The notes: a model not told the origin generated them from the letters alone. 64,000 bases of DNA from Phycisphaerae bacterium (GCA_030612705.1 JAUWNI010000001.1:62001-126000), one strand, 5' to 3'; counted from the first letter of the stretch, positions 8,886 through 18,718 are shown. Translations and numbers: made by a program.

Positions 8886-11800
8886 ATGGCGTTGAGTGCA
8901 AACGCGGTAATGATGAAGTTCTTCAAGCTCCCCCCGGCCATGCGCATGATCCTGGCCCTGGCGGGCTTTGGGTCGCTCGCGTCAATCGTCTTCATGCTCC
9001 TGCCCGCCCTGCGCACCCGCGAGGGCAAGATGTGGGTGTTGATCATCGGCGGGATCGGCCTAGTCCTCATCCTGTTGATCTGGGGCATCCGCCGCATGTT
9101 CTTCAAGAAGAAGTCCTCGGCGTTGAGCGACGCGCTCGATTCGCAGGGACCGACACGCGGCGACATCGCCGAGCAGGAGAAAATCTATCGCGAAAAGTTC
9201 CGGGCCAAGCTGGCGGATCTGAAGACCAACGGGCTGAACGTCTATAAGCTTCCGTGGTTCGTGCTGATCGGCGAGCCGGGCTGCGGCAAGACGGCCAGCT
9301 TGATCCACTCCGGGCTCGACTTCCCGCTGGGCAAGGACGAGGTGCCCGGCTTCGGAGGGACGCGCAATTACAACTGGTGGTTTACCAACGACGCCGTCAT
9401 CCTCGACACCGCCGGCCGGATCGCGTTTCAGGAGGAGGGCACGACCGACAGGGTCGAGTGGGAGTATTTTCTCAAGCTGCTCAAGGGCTACCGCCCGCGC
9501 TGCCCGGTCAACGGGGTTGTGATCGCTCTGCCGGCCGACAAGCTGCTGCGGGATAATTCCGAGGAACGCGCCCAGAAAGCCACCGTGCTGCGCGAACGGC
9601 TGCGGCAGGTTCATCAGACGCTCGGCGTGCGCTTCCCGACCTTCGTACTGGTCACCAAGATGGACTTGGTCGGGGGTTTCAGCGAGTTCTTCGAGGAGAT
9701 CCGCGTCGATCTCCAGCAGCGCAACCAGATGTGCGGCTGGTCGCGGGCGGGCGAGTTTCAGGAGCCGTACGATCCGGCCGGGTTCCCGGACGCGTTCGAC
9801 CAGGTTTACCATCGCCTGCGCGACTGGAGCATGCGCTATTTGCAGCGCAAGGCGACCGAAGACGAGCTCGGGCTGATTGTCACCTTCCCGGAGAGCTATC
9901 GGCAACTGCGCGGGCCGCTACACGATTACGTCGCCACGATATTTCAGAAGAGCCCGCTGCTCGAGCCGCCGTTCTTCCGCGGGTTTTATTTCACCTCGGC
10001 GGTTCAGGAAGGCGCGCCGATTTTTGACGTGTTCTCGCGCTCGAAGGCCGGGATCACCGTCGCGGAGCGCCCGACGAAGGCGGTCGACTCGAAGGCGTTC
10101 TTCATCCACGATTTCTACGGCAACAAGGTCTTCCCCGAACACGGGCTGGTCTTCCGCAGCGCCAAACACGTTTCGCTCAACAAACGCATGCGCCGCATCG
10201 TCTGGATCGGATCGGCGGCGATGATCCTGCTAATGATTATGATCTTCGGCTTCGGACGCAGCGGTACCAGTGAGTTGATCGACGTCCCGCGCGACGACTG
10301 CGGAATCGCCTCTGAGGCGATCAAGAAGAGCGACGACGCCAAGTACGGCGATCTGAAAGGCAATCTACGGCTGGCGAAAGCGTTGCAGGGACACTATGAG
10401 GCCTACGGCGCGCCGTGGACCGCGTTATACGCGCGCTTCCTCTTCGTCGGCGCCAACATCCGCGTGCCGCAGCAGGCCGTCGGCAAGATCCACGCCCGCT
10501 TCGTGCTCGATTGCATCTTCCAGCCGATTCTGACGGAGGTCGAGCGCGAGCTGGCCAACGCCGAAATCACCGTCACTACGCCACAGCAGGCGCGCAAGCG
10601 TTATCTGGCGGCGTTGCGCGTTTACACACAGTGGTACGGCGAAGTGGTCGGCCAGTACGAGCTGACCGAGCTCGACAGCCCGGAGGCGGTGGTGCGGCGG
10701 ACCGAGTTCGAGACCCTGCTGACCTTCCTCGGCTTGGGCGACGCCGACCTCAAGGACGCCGCGGATCAATTCGAGATGGCGCTGGTCACTCTATCGGCGG
10801 ACTCGCGCTCGTTTGCCCGCGAGATCCTGCGCGACGGCCTGGAGTTCGACGTGTCCGCGGCGACCAAGACAATCGTCGCCGCCGTCGACCGCATCACCGA
10901 CAGTTGGATGCCGTATACACAGTTGACCGCGGACAATACCAACCCGATGGTCAAGTACTGGGCTGATTTCGCCAATCGGATCGGCGACCTGCGCGATCGC
11001 TACAGCGAGCTACTGGCACTTGCGGAGAGCTTCCGCGACGGCGGCCAGTACGAGGAGAATGTAGGCCGCTTCATGAGGCTCACGCAGGGCGTTCAATATC
11101 TGGGTGATCCGGACATCACGACCCCCGAGTCCGGCAGCCTCCACGAAGCGTATTACAACCTGATGACGTTCCTCGATACCGCCCAGGTGCCCGAGACACT
11201 CGAACACCGCATCATCCGGCTCAGTGGGTTGCTCGACGTATTCCGGTCGCAATGGGATCGCGAATACGACACGCTGCGGGATGCCTTGATGATCGGCGCG
11301 CCTGACGACGATCGCGAGCCGCAGACCCGCGTTTACGAAACTCTCGCGCGGGGACAGGGCGACCTGGTAGTCGCGTTCCAGCAGAGCCTGTCGCGGATCC
11401 GCTCGCGGCTCGGATTGCCCAAGGGCGAAGAGCCGCTCACGTTCTACGTTAATCAGAACCTGGTTGAGATCGAGGAGGTCAACCCGCCGACCCCGCGCCA
11501 CGAACCCGCCCGGATAATGCTCGCGCGCGACGTCCTCGGCCGGAGCGATCAACTGAAAAAATACGTCATCGAGCTGCGCGCGATGGTCGGCGGCGGCGCG
11601 CGGGAGCTCAAGGATTTGGAAAACCTGGAGAGGTGGCCGAACCTGCTCCAGCGGCTCGGCGCCGCCGAACCCGTCGGCAAGGTCCTGAACATCTGGTTCA
11701 CCGCCGTTCAGCGCGCCGGCGATGCCGACAGCGCCGCGCGGGACGATCTCGTTCGTCAGAAGTCCGGACTCAAGGAGTACCCCTTCTGGCGACCGGTCGA

Positions 11801-13745
11801 GTTGTTCGATCTGGCGGACCGGATGTGGCTCGCTCGCCGGGCCAATAGCACCGATCTGTTGCTAACCCGCATGGCCGACAAGGCGACCGCGACGATCGAC
11901 GTGGAACAGATACCGGGCCTGGCTCGCCTGATCACGGGCTTCGACGAACCGTCGACACTGCCCTTCGATCGCAACCGCTTCAACATGGTCCAGGCGCCGC
12001 CGGCCGTGCGGGAAGCGCTCGTCGAGCCGGAAGAAGAGGAGGCCGAGGAAGATGACCAGGGGCGTTTGCGTCGCAGTCGTCGTCGCCGCGCCGAACCCGA
12101 GCGCGAAGAGCAGCCGGACGATCGCCTTGAGCGCGAAGAGGTGTCGACGGCACTCCTCTACGACTATCACACGCGCAAGTTCCTGGTCAAAACGCTGCGG
12201 CAGTTCGAGCGTGTGCGGGCGGCGTTGAAGAATCATCCCGGCAGCGACAAGGTTCTCCGGCCGCTCGCCTCGGCCGCTGACGTCTACATCGATGCCTACT
12301 TCAACGATTGGTACAACATCTATAGTGATCCGACGTGCCTGCTCGACGAGCGCGCGCTGGAGTTTCTCGAAAAATGCCGCGACGCCGATCTCACCTGGCC
12401 CGACTACGTCGCGACGCTCGATCGCGACGAGAACAACTTCGCGACCACGCTGGCCGATCGCATGGAAGCACTGATCCGCGAAGTGGTCATATTCGATTAC
12501 GACCTGGAGAGAAACGAGATTGACGATGCCGTCTTCGATCGCATCGCGGATCAACTGGCCGGATTGCGACGCCAACGCCGCAGCATCCCGCACTTGGCCA
12601 AGGCGATGAACGAGCCGCGCAACGCCCCCGGCCGCAACGAGGGCGATCCCGAGGTGGTCTTTTCCCGTCAAATCGTTTTGGCTTGGCGGGAGTATCTCAA
12701 GGAGGTGCGCGCCCTCGGACCTCTGACCGAGGACGGCCGCCGTTCGTCGGGCGAGCCGCCGGATCTTGAGAAGCTGGCCGAGGAAATCGTCTACAAGCAG
12801 GCGACGACGACGCAGTTTCCGCTGATCGCGCCATTGCTGGACATTGCCTCCTACGGTCAGCAAATACTGGTCTACCATCTCGACACCAAGCTCGTCGCCC
12901 TATTCGCCGAACATCAAGACGAGTATCCGCTGCTTCACCCGGAGGACGGGCTCGACGACACCGCGCTGCTGACACGCATCCGTGACCGCAAAACGATGAA
13001 CCCACGGACCTTCCTCGCCCTGCTCAAGGAGGTGGCGGAATTCCAGTCTCGTTACGGCGGGCTCTACAGCGACGTCCGGCAACAGGACTCACCGGCCCAC
13101 CGCACGCTCTACCTTTGCAGCGCGTGGAATAAGTTCCTCTATGATCAGCCGGACATGCTGGTGCGCGGCGAGGAGCCACGACCGCTCGACGTCTGGCTCG
13201 CGATCGTCCGCGATCCCTCCGGCACCGTCGGAAACGCCGGCAATGTCTATAGCAAGCTGACGGTCGTCTTGCCTTTGTTGACGACTTACAGCACGCCGGC
13301 CCAGGCAATCGATGTGGCCACGCGCGCTGGTGAGGGGATCAAGGCCGGCTCGGTGCAGCAGGCGATCGGCAACAAGTCCGCCGAATACCGCTGGAACCTG
13401 ATCGTGCCCGCCGGGGTCTCCTTCGACCGCATGACCGCGACCGTTTCCGACAGACACCCCGACGCCAGAGTGGCGTATCCCGATCGCGCCGTCGGCTGGA
13501 ACCTGCCCGGCGATCCGTGGTTCCTCTTGATGGCCATGGGCGCCCGACGTGATAACGACCTTGGCGACGGCTACTGGGCCATCCCGGTCCGAATGGAGAC
13601 CGGCGTCGATCCGATCGGGTTTGTGATCGGGCTGAAGATCGGCAGCCGCGAGCGGTCGTTCCCGGGCGTGATTCCGCCGCCGGCCGACCCCGGCCCGCGA
13701 CCCAAGATGACCCAGGCGGACGGTTACTTGACCGGCTCGCCCTAA
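8886..13745 (+). CDS. tssM: Type VI secretion system membrane protein TssM (IcmF)
   Basis: A 1619-residue inner-membrane protein spanning the periplasm. Two N-terminal membrane helices lie at about residues 15-35 and 48-70. A cytoplasmic NTPase-like domain has Walker A GEPGCGKT near residues 129-136, followed by the conserved TNDAVILDTAGR. A third helix near residue 440 leads to a large periplasmic domain. That domain contains an Arg/Glu-rich low-complexity stretch near residues 1047-1087 (nt 12025-12145), unusual and probably a flexible linker. At over 1600 residues it is longer than the 1100-1200 typical of proteobacterial TssM. I prefer ATG 8886, with GGAG 9 nt upstream, over an in-frame TTG at 8862. 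Confidence 0.92.
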   Translation: MALSANAVMMKFFKLPPAMRMILALAGFGSLASIVFMLLPALRTREGKMWVLIIGGIGLVLILLIWGIRRMFFKKKSSALSDALDSQGPTRGDIAEQEKIYREKFRAKLADLKTNGLNVYKLPWFVLIGEPGCGKTASLIHSGLDFPLGKDEVPGFGGTRNYNWWFTNDAVILDTAGRIAFQEEGTTDRVEWEYFLKLLKGYRPRCPVNGVVIALPADKLLRDNSEERAQKATVLRERLRQVHQTLGVRFPTFVLVTKMDLVGGFSEFFEEIRVDLQQRNQMCGWSRAGEFQEPYDPAGFPDAFDQVYHRLRDWSMRYLQRKATEDELGLIVTFPESYRQLRGPLHDYVATIFQKSPLLEPPFFRGFYFTSAVQEGAPIFDVFSRSKAGITVAERPTKAVDSKAFFIHDFYGNKVFPEHGLVFRSAKHVSLNKRMRRIVWIGSAAMILLMIMIFGFGRSGTSELIDVPRDDCGIASEAIKKSDDAKYGDLKGNLRLAKALQGHYEAYGAPWTALYARFLFVGANIRVPQQAVGKIHARFVLDCIFQPILTEVERELANAEITVTTPQQARKRYLAALRVYTQWYGEVVGQYELTELDSPEAVVRRTEFETLLTFLGLGDADLKDAADQFEMALVTLSADSRSFAREILRDGLEFDVSAATKTIVAAVDRITDSWMPYTQLTADNTNPMVKYWADFANRIGDLRDRYSELLALAESFRDGGQYEENVGRFMRLTQGVQYLGDPDITTPESGSLHEAYYNLMTFLDTAQVPETLEHRIIRLSGLLDVFRSQWDREYDTLRDALMIGAPDDDREPQTRVYETLARGQGDLVVAFQQSLSRIRSRLGLPKGEEPLTFYVNQNLVEIEEVNPPTPRHEPARIMLARDVLGRSDQLKKYVIELRAMVGGGARELKDLENLERWPNLLQRLGAAEPVGKVLNIWFTAVQRAGDADSAARDDLVRQKSGLKEYPFWRPVELFDLADRMWLARRANSTDLLLTRMADKATATIDVEQIPGLARLITGFDEPSTLPFDRNRFNMVQAPPAVREALVEPEEEEAEEDDQGRLRRSRRRRAEPEREEQPDDRLEREEVSTALLYDYHTRKFLVKTLRQFERVRAALKNHPGSDKVLRPLASAADVYIDAYFNDWYNIYSDPTCLLDERALEFLEKCRDADLTWPDYVATLDRDENNFATTLADRMEALIREVVIFDYDLERNEIDDAVFDRIADQLAGLRRQRRSIPHLAKAMNEPRNAPGRNEGDPEVVFSRQIVLAWREYLKEVRALGPLTEDGRRSSGEPPDLEKLAEEIVYKQATTTQFPLIAPLLDIASYGQQILVYHLDTKLVALFAEHQDEYPLLHPEDGLDDTALLTRIRDRKTMNPRTFLALLKEVAEFQSRYGGLYSDVRQQDSPAHRTLYLCSAWNKFLYDQPDMLVRGEEPRPLDVWLAIVRDPSGTVGNAGNVYSKLTVVLPLLTTYSTPAQAIDVATRAGEGIKAGSVQQAIGNKSAEYRWNLIVPAGVSFDRMTATVSDRHPDARVAYPDRAVGWNLPGDPWFLLMAMGARRDNDLGDGYWAIPVRMETGVDPIGFVIGLKIGSRERSFPGVIPPPADPGPRPKMTQADGYLTGSP

Positions 13746-13781
13746 TACGAATTCAATAGGAGGCGCAGCGCGCGGAAAACG

Positions 13782-14768
13782 ATGGGAGTCGGCCAACTGA
13801 TCGACAAGCTGTTCGGCGGCAACGGCGACAAGAACGAAGCCGTGCTGCGCGCCTACGGCAAACTCCCGTTCTATGCCGAATATCGCCGCCTCGAAGTCTC
13901 CCCCGGCACGCCGACGGCGTTTTCGCAGTGGATGGACGCCGGTCGGCTGGCGTGGGTGCGCAGCCCGGCAAAATCGGATTCGGGCGCCACCCGCCCGTCG
14001 CGAATGCTCGTCGGCCTGCCCGGGTCGAAAGAGGCGATCGTCGCCAACGTCTGGGACAGCCGCGACAGCCTGGGCCGCGTGTTCCCCTTCGTCTTTTTCG
14101 TGGTCTGCCCGCCCGAGGTGCTGGGAAGCGACCCGATCGAGCGCTTGGTCACCGCGACCTCCATCCACCGTTCGTTCGATCGGCTCTATACCCGATTGCA
14201 CTCGCTCGGTTCGGGTGGCGATTTTTACCGCCTCTATCAAAAGCATGTGATTTCATTGCGGCCGGATGATCTTGCCGAGCGTGCCGGCGCTCTGCGCGAG
14301 GAGGCCGCCAAGATCGCGGCCGAGCCGTGGTTCAAGGCGCTGGCACTAGACGGGGAGGTCGCCCCCGCCGCCTGGTTCGCCGGACTGCTCCGCCGATCCC
14401 AGCGCTGGAAAGCGCAGTCATCGTCGCTGGGCGAGTTGGCGGTCAGTTGCCCGCTGGCCAAGGGGATTTCGTACGGAACGCAAGTAGTTCTGTGGCTGGA
14501 ATGGCTCGGCGGACTCTTCAAAAAGATCGGCAGGATGCCCTGGCTGGTCGTGCCGATGGAGAATGAGCAGCCCGCGCCCGACCTGACCCTGGTCATCCGC
14601 GACCTGCTCCCGGACGACTATCAGCTCCTGACCACCGACGGCCGCGTATACAGCTTTGTCGAACACCTCTCGTCCACGCCGTCGATTGAGGCGGCGGAGA
14701 CCGCGCCGTCGGCGGCTGAGGTGCCCTCCGATTCAGTACTCACCTGGTTGAAACAGCACGCACCATAG
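13782..14768 (+). CDS. tagF: TagF-like T6SS-associated protein
   Basis: A 328-residue protein whose N-terminus (AYGKLPFYAEYRRL, then FSQWMDAG and FPFVFFVV) matches the pattern of TagF domains, which act as post-translational repressors of T6SS firing in Proteobacteria. The C-terminal half has no recognised partner domain. It follows tssM by 36 bp with AGGAGG upstream. The TAG stop at 14766 is itself part of the palindromic repeat that follows. Repressor activity in this organism is inferred from family. Confidence 0.7.
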   Translation: MGVGQLIDKLFGGNGDKNEAVLRAYGKLPFYAEYRRLEVSPGTPTAFSQWMDAGRLAWVRSPAKSDSGATRPSRMLVGLPGSKEAIVANVWDSRDSLGRVFPFVFFVVCPPEVLGSDPIERLVTATSIHRSFDRLYTRLHSLGSGGDFYRLYQKHVISLRPDDLAERAGALREEAAKIAAEPWFKALALDGEVAPAAWFAGLLRRSQRWKAQSSSLGELAVSCPLAKGISYGTQVVLWLEWLGGLFKKIGRMPWLVVPMENEQPAPDLTLVIRDLLPDDYQLLTTDGRVYSFVEHLSSTPSIEAAETAPSAAEVPSDSVLTWLKQHAP

Positions 14769-14846
14769 CGGCCCGCGCCTCGCGGGCCGTTAGCGCGAAA
14801 CAGCATTTTCAATATCCTACGGCCGGCAGGGGCGCCGGCCGCTACA
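14765..14846. repeat. Dispersed two-hairpin palindrome (TAGCGGCC family), copy 1
   Basis: The first hairpin reads TAGCGGCCCGCGCCTCGCGG. The second, some 50 bp later, reads CGGCCGGCAGGGGCGCCGGC and ends CCGCTAC, so the outer ends are mutually complementary. It overlaps the tagF stop and lies between convergent genes, where it could act as a bidirectional terminator. Confidence 0.75.
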
Positions 14847-14868
14847 GTAAATGTCGTGTGGGCATTGC

Positions 14869-15060
14869 TCAGTACAGCCAGCGGAAACCACCCCAAGCCG
14901 TGAACAAAATCCACCAGATGATCGCCGCCAGTGGGCCGATGATCCCGATGAGATTCGAGATCAGGTCAGTGGTGGACGTGCTGCCGTCCTGCGCGAGCGC
15001 CACCGACGAAAACGCCAGCACGGATACCAGTGCCAATACGTTTGACAATTTCCGAGTCAT
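14869..15060 (-). CDS. Small secreted or membrane peptide
   Basis: A 63-residue protein starting MTRKLSNVLALVSVLAFSSV with a signal peptide (cleavage near ALA-QDG), then a short Ser/Thr stretch and a C-terminal hydrophobic segment GPLAAIIWWILFTAWGG. A longer in-frame ORF reaches 15135, but CAGGAGC at 15066-15072 supports the start at 15060. It could be a cleaved peptide embedded by its C-terminus. It lies tail-to-tail with tagF and downstream of the pilT pair. No family recognised. Confidence 0.6.
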   Translation of the reverse strand: MTRKLSNVLALVSVLAFSSVALAQDGSTSTTDLISNLIGIIGPLAAIIWWILFTAWGGFRWLY

Positions 15061-15283
15061 GCAAAGCTCCTGGTAAAAAGATTGACACGCCGCCCGGCGA
15101 CTTCCCTGTCGCCCCAACCGCACGGCGGGATACACACAATCTTATCGGCCACTTTGCCTTCCGTCCCGTGTTTTTTGCGTACCGGCCCGAACGGGGGGAG
15201 CGTCACGAAAGAAGGTGGCGTCGGAATGACAGCGTATCCACGCGAATGACGTTCACCGGCACGCGCGGTGCGAAGCGAACCGG

Positions 15284-16117
15284 TCAGTTCGCTATGCTGT
15301 CCAACGTGCGGCGGACTCGGACGAGCAGTTGGTACGTCGCTACCCCGAGCGCGATGCCGCCCAGGCAGTTGATCGCTGAAAAGGCTATGTGCGAATCCTC
15401 CCACGACGGGTCCGCCGCGGTCTGATAGCGGATCAGGATGATTACGATGGACAGGGCGCTGAATGCCAACAGGCCGACGAGCATGGCGCGGGCGAACGCG
15501 GCGAGCTGGTTGTTCGGAACACGGCGCATCAGGTGCTCGACGCCTCGGAAGAACGCCCCCAGCGGCACGACGAACCACACCACGGTGCCGATCTGCAACG
15601 CGACGTAGCCGAAGTAGACCGTGCTTAATACGATGATCGCCAACATCAGCACGAACAGGAGACCGAAACGCAGCAGGGCGCGCGGGTTTCCGAAACGCAC
15701 CCAGTAATACGCCGCCGTGTGCCGCGTCGTCAGCAGCACCAGCCCGATCGTGGCGATGACCGGCGAGATTACCGCCCCGGCGAAAACGGTGTTGTACGCC
15801 GGCGCGACGGCTGCGGTCAGGCTCCGCGCCGACACCAGCACCGCCACCAGCGCCAGCGCCATCAAGCCGCCCAGAATGGCGATGCCGTACTCGACCACCC
15901 GCGCCGACTCGGCCAGCCCCCTCACCAGCGAGCGGTCGGCGTGAATCAAATAGTCTCCGTGTACCGAGTCCGACACGGGGTGGTGGCAGTTGGGGCAGCG
16001 GTCCGCCACGTGCAGATCACGCAGATTGTTCCCGCAACGGATGCACAGTATATCGGCGACGATGCGGTCGTCCGCGTCGATCAGCAGGAGCGACGATGTC
16101 TGCTTGTGCTTGGGCAT
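15284..16117 (-). CDS. Zinc-ribbon multi-spanning membrane protein
   Basis: A 277-residue protein. Residues 25-44 hold two CxxC knuckles (CIRCGNNLRDL, CPNCHHP), a treble-clef or zinc-ribbon module. Five to six hydrophobic helices follow between about residue 75 and the C-terminus. It starts 5 bp after the stop of the PilT-like gene, so the two are almost certainly one transcript. Zinc-ribbon plus membrane-helix proteins of this type are common in planctomycetes and remain uncharacterised. A link to twitching or pilus ATPase function is suggested only by the tight coupling. Confidence 0.75.
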   Translation of the reverse strand: MPKHKQTSSLLLIDADDRIVADILCIRCGNNLRDLHVADRCPNCHHPVSDSVHGDYLIHADRSLVRGLAESARVVEYGIAILGGLMALALVAVLVSARSLTAAVAPAYNTVFAGAVISPVIATIGLVLLTTRHTAAYYWVRFGNPRALLRFGLLFVLMLAIIVLSTVYFGYVALQIGTVVWFVVPLGAFFRGVEHLMRRVPNNQLAAFARAMLVGLLAFSALSIVIILIRYQTAADPSWEDSHIAFSAINCLGGIALGVATYQLLVRVRRTLDSIAN

Positions 16118-16122
16118 CTGCC

Positions 16123-17262
16123 TCAGACCTCGCGTTTCAGTTCGTCCGCCAGGATTTGCGGATGGTTCGCCGAGCGTTCCGCCTCGGCCCGCGATATTTT
16201 GCCCGCCCGGACCAGCTTGGCGAGCGAGCGTTCGAACGTGGTCATCCGTTGCTCGGGCACGTCGCGCGAATGCGTCTGCAACAGGGAATAGATCTGCTCG
16301 GGCTTGACCTGCCGAATCAGGTTGGAAATCGCGTAGCTGTTGTTCAGGATCTCCATCGCGACCACCCGCCCGGGCTCGTCGTCACGCTGCAACAGCTTCT
16401 GCGAGATCACGTAGCGCAACGCCAACGAAAGCTGGTTGGCGACCTCCTCGGTGCGGTGCGGCGGATACATATCCAGCAATCGGGTGATGGTACCGGCGGT
16501 GTCGCGCGTGTGAATACCGGAGAACACCAGGTGGCCGGTTTCCGCCGCCGTCAGCGTCCAGGCGGCCGAATCCTGGTCGGTCATCTCGCCGACGAAGATA
16601 ACGTCGGGGTCTTCGCGGAGGCAGTCGCGCAGCCCGCGTTCGTAGCTGGGTACGTCGCGCCCGAGCGCCCGCTGCGAGATCAGCGAGATATCGCTCTCGA
16701 ACTGGTACTCGATCGGGTCCTCGAGCGTGATGACATGGCACGGGCGGGTCTTGATGATGCGGTCGATCAAAGCGGCGATCGTGGTCGACTTGCCCGACCC
16801 GGTCGTCCCCGTTAGCAACACCAGCCCCTGGCTCAGCTTGACGATGTCCTCCCAGACCCCGTTCGGAAAGCCGATCCACTCGATTTGCGGCGTGCGGGTG
16901 TCGAGCGCCCGGATAGCCAGCGCCAATCCGCGGCGATCATAGAAGCAATTAACGCGGTAGCGCATCTCGTCGATCAGGTGGGAGGTGTTGACCGAGCGGA
17001 CCTTTTTGAGCGTGGCCAGCTCGACCTCGCCGAGCAGCGTCCGGGCCAGCGCCAGGATGGTGCGGGCGTCGAGCGGCCGGCCGTTGGTGATTTTCAGTTG
17101 GTTGTCCGCCCGATAGGTCGGCGGCGAGCCGGTCTTGAGGTGCAGATCGGTCACGCGGGCGACACCGTGACGCTTGAACGACGCCAGCAGCTCGCGCATC
17201 GAGACCTTCTTGGTCTCGCTGACCGCGTAGATTTTGTCATCGAGTGCACCTGTCGCGGCCAC
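16123..17262 (-). CDS. PilT/PilU-family retraction ATPase
   Basis: A 379-residue secretion-superfamily ATPase. It has Walker A GTTGSGKST at residues 152-160, an Asp box ITLEDPIEYQF, Walker B DPDVIFVGEM and the His box TAAETGHLVFSGIHT. These place it in the PilT/PilU group, which powers type IV pilus disassembly. It begins with GTG at 17262, with GGAGGA upstream. No type IV pilus genes flank it; the neighbours are T6SS and a zinc-ribbon membrane protein. It is not the Tad ATPase, which is encoded at 52649. The choice between PilT and PilU cannot be made by eye. Confidence 0.85.
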   Translation of the reverse strand: MAATGALDDKIYAVSETKKVSMRELLASFKRHGVARVTDLHLKTGSPPTYRADNQLKITNGRPLDARTILALARTLLGEVELATLKKVRSVNTSHLIDEMRYRVNCFYDRRGLALAIRALDTRTPQIEWIGFPNGVWEDIVKLSQGLVLLTGTTGSGKSTTIAALIDRIIKTRPCHVITLEDPIEYQFESDISLISQRALGRDVPSYERGLRDCLREDPDVIFVGEMTDQDSAAWTLTAAETGHLVFSGIHTRDTAGTITRLLDMYPPHRTEEVANQLSLALRYVISQKLLQRDDEPGRVVAMEILNNSYAISNLIRQVKPEQIYSLLQTHSRDVPEQRMTTFERSLAKLVRAGKISRAEAERSANHPQILADELKREV

Positions 17263-17899
17263 GAGCGTTCCTCCGGCTGGAAAAACTTGTTTTTATCTTC
17301 CGTTGTGTAGTACAGCCGCCCTCGGCTGTGACTACCGGCCGGTACAAGGCCCGGCCGCCGCCAAGGACGGTGGAAGTATAAACGGATCGTGCAGGACAGG
17401 TCGAGCGCGGCTAAGTCCGCGTGACAGTTGACTACCCAACACGCCCGCCGGAATTGTCGTGCAACCCACCCGAACCATCCCCCAACCGAAGAGTGACATG
17501 GCACTATTACGTTTCCACATTCAGCACTCAGGTCCGGGCACGTCGCAGCCGATGCAATCAAGAGCGCCCGGATCGTGCCGACGGAGTAGTTATCGGCCGC
17601 CTACAGCTTTCGCAAGCGTTCGCGTGAACCGGCGTTACTGCGATTCGTACAGAGTGCGGCAGGTTGGGAACGGTTCCACCAGCGTTTGTTGAACAAAGCT
17701 AAGCATTCAGCGGTCAGCAATCAGCCGAAAGACGAGCGCCGGCGACCGAATTTCGCAAATAACGTGTTATTGAGAGCAGCACGGGAACATGACCAAGGCA
17801 AGGCACCTGCCCGCCCCACAACGCGAATGGCTGACCGCTGAAAGCTGATTGCTGAAAGCTTGTTGCAAACGGCTGGACTGTTACGAAGAAAGCAAAACC
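17263..17899. other. 637-bp intergenic region with heptamer repeats
   Basis: No convincing gene is visible. Degenerate GC-rich hairpins occur near 17303-17350, and an inverted pair of heptamer arrays at 17705-17857 occupies the end nearest the PHP gene. Confidence 0.5.
17705..17857. repeat. Inverted pair of heptameric tandem repeats (NNTCAGC / GCTGANN)
   Basis: The left arm at 17705-17725 is three uninterrupted 7-mers: ATTCAGC, GGTCAGC, AATCAGC. The right arm at 17830-17857 is four 7-mers in the opposite orientation: GCTGACC, GCTGAAA, GCTGATT, GCTGAAA. About 105 bp separate the arms. This resembles the short tandemly repeated repetitive (STRR) heptamers described in cyanobacteria. Confidence 0.85.
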
Positions 17900-18646
17900 G
17901 TGAAACGCCTCAAGGTCGCCATTCATCTTCATACGCATTACTCGTATGACTCCAACCTGTCCCCGACGAAGCTGATCGACGCCGCCCGGCGAGCCGGCAT
18001 TGACTGCCTCGCCGTCACCGACCACGACGTAATCGACGGGGCCCTCGAAGCTCAGACCCTTGGCGGCGCGCGCGTGATTATCGGCGAGGAAATCTCCTCC
18101 GCCGACGGCCACCTGATCGGGCTCTTCCTCAAGGAACGAGTTCCGCCCGGGCTTACCGGCCTGGAGACCTGCGCGGCGATCCACGCGCAGGGCGGCCTCG
18201 CCCTGGCCCCCCATCCGTTCTGCATTCTCTGTGAGAACAGTCTCCAGAAGGCCGTCTGGCGCCTGGTCGAGCACCTCGATGCCGTCGAGGTCTACAACGC
18301 CCAAAACCCGCTCCCCTGGGAAGATGCCCGCGCCGCTCGGCTTGCCCGCCGAACCGGGCTTCCAGCTTATGTCGGGATGGACGCCCACCTCCGCTGGCTG
18401 CCGGCGACCTACTTGCGCATGGACGATTTCACCGACGCCCAAAGCTTCCTGCACGCTCTGCCGCAAGCCGAACTTTTCAAGGCCCGTGTCGGCGTCCGCT
18501 ACTACGCCACGATGGGGCTCCGGCACTTCTGGGATATGCTCTTCTCGCGGCCGCTCGCGGGCTTCGGCAAAAAGGTCCGCCCGCGATCCGAACGCGACGC
18601 CGAGTCATCCTCGAAACCCGTTGTTCAACCCGATCGCATGGGATAG
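17900..18646 (+). CDS. PHP-domain phosphoesterase-like protein
   Basis: A 248-residue metal-dependent PHP protein. Motif I is HLHTHYSYD near the N-terminus, followed by VTDHDVIDG, GEEISSADGHLIGL, APHPF and GMDAH, covering the usual metal-binding His/Asp/Glu residues. The fold is shared by histidinol phosphatase and the stand-alone phosphoesterases YciV/Rnm, which cleave nucleotides. I choose GTG 17900 (VKRLKVAIHLH) because it directly precedes the beta-strand carrying motif I. An in-frame TTG at 17849 lies inside the heptamer repeat and is unlikely. Confidence 0.8.
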   Translation: MKRLKVAIHLHTHYSYDSNLSPTKLIDAARRAGIDCLAVTDHDVIDGALEAQTLGGARVIIGEEISSADGHLIGLFLKERVPPGLTGLETCAAIHAQGGLALAPHPFCILCENSLQKAVWRLVEHLDAVEVYNAQNPLPWEDARAARLARRTGLPAYVGMDAHLRWLPATYLRMDDFTDAQSFLHALPQAELFKARVGVRYYATMGLRHFWDMLFSRPLAGFGKKVRPRSERDAESSSKPVVQPDRMG

Positions 18647-18718
18647 AGTGCCCGACTTGGAGCCCGCGCGGTTTTTCGCGCGCGTTCGGTTTATCCTCAT
18701 ACCATGGAGGAGCAGTTC

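Noticed and set aside
17849-17899. TTG start at 17849 for the PHP protein
   Set aside because: It lies inside a heptamer repeat and has no ribosome site; GTG 17900 places the first motif at the usual distance.
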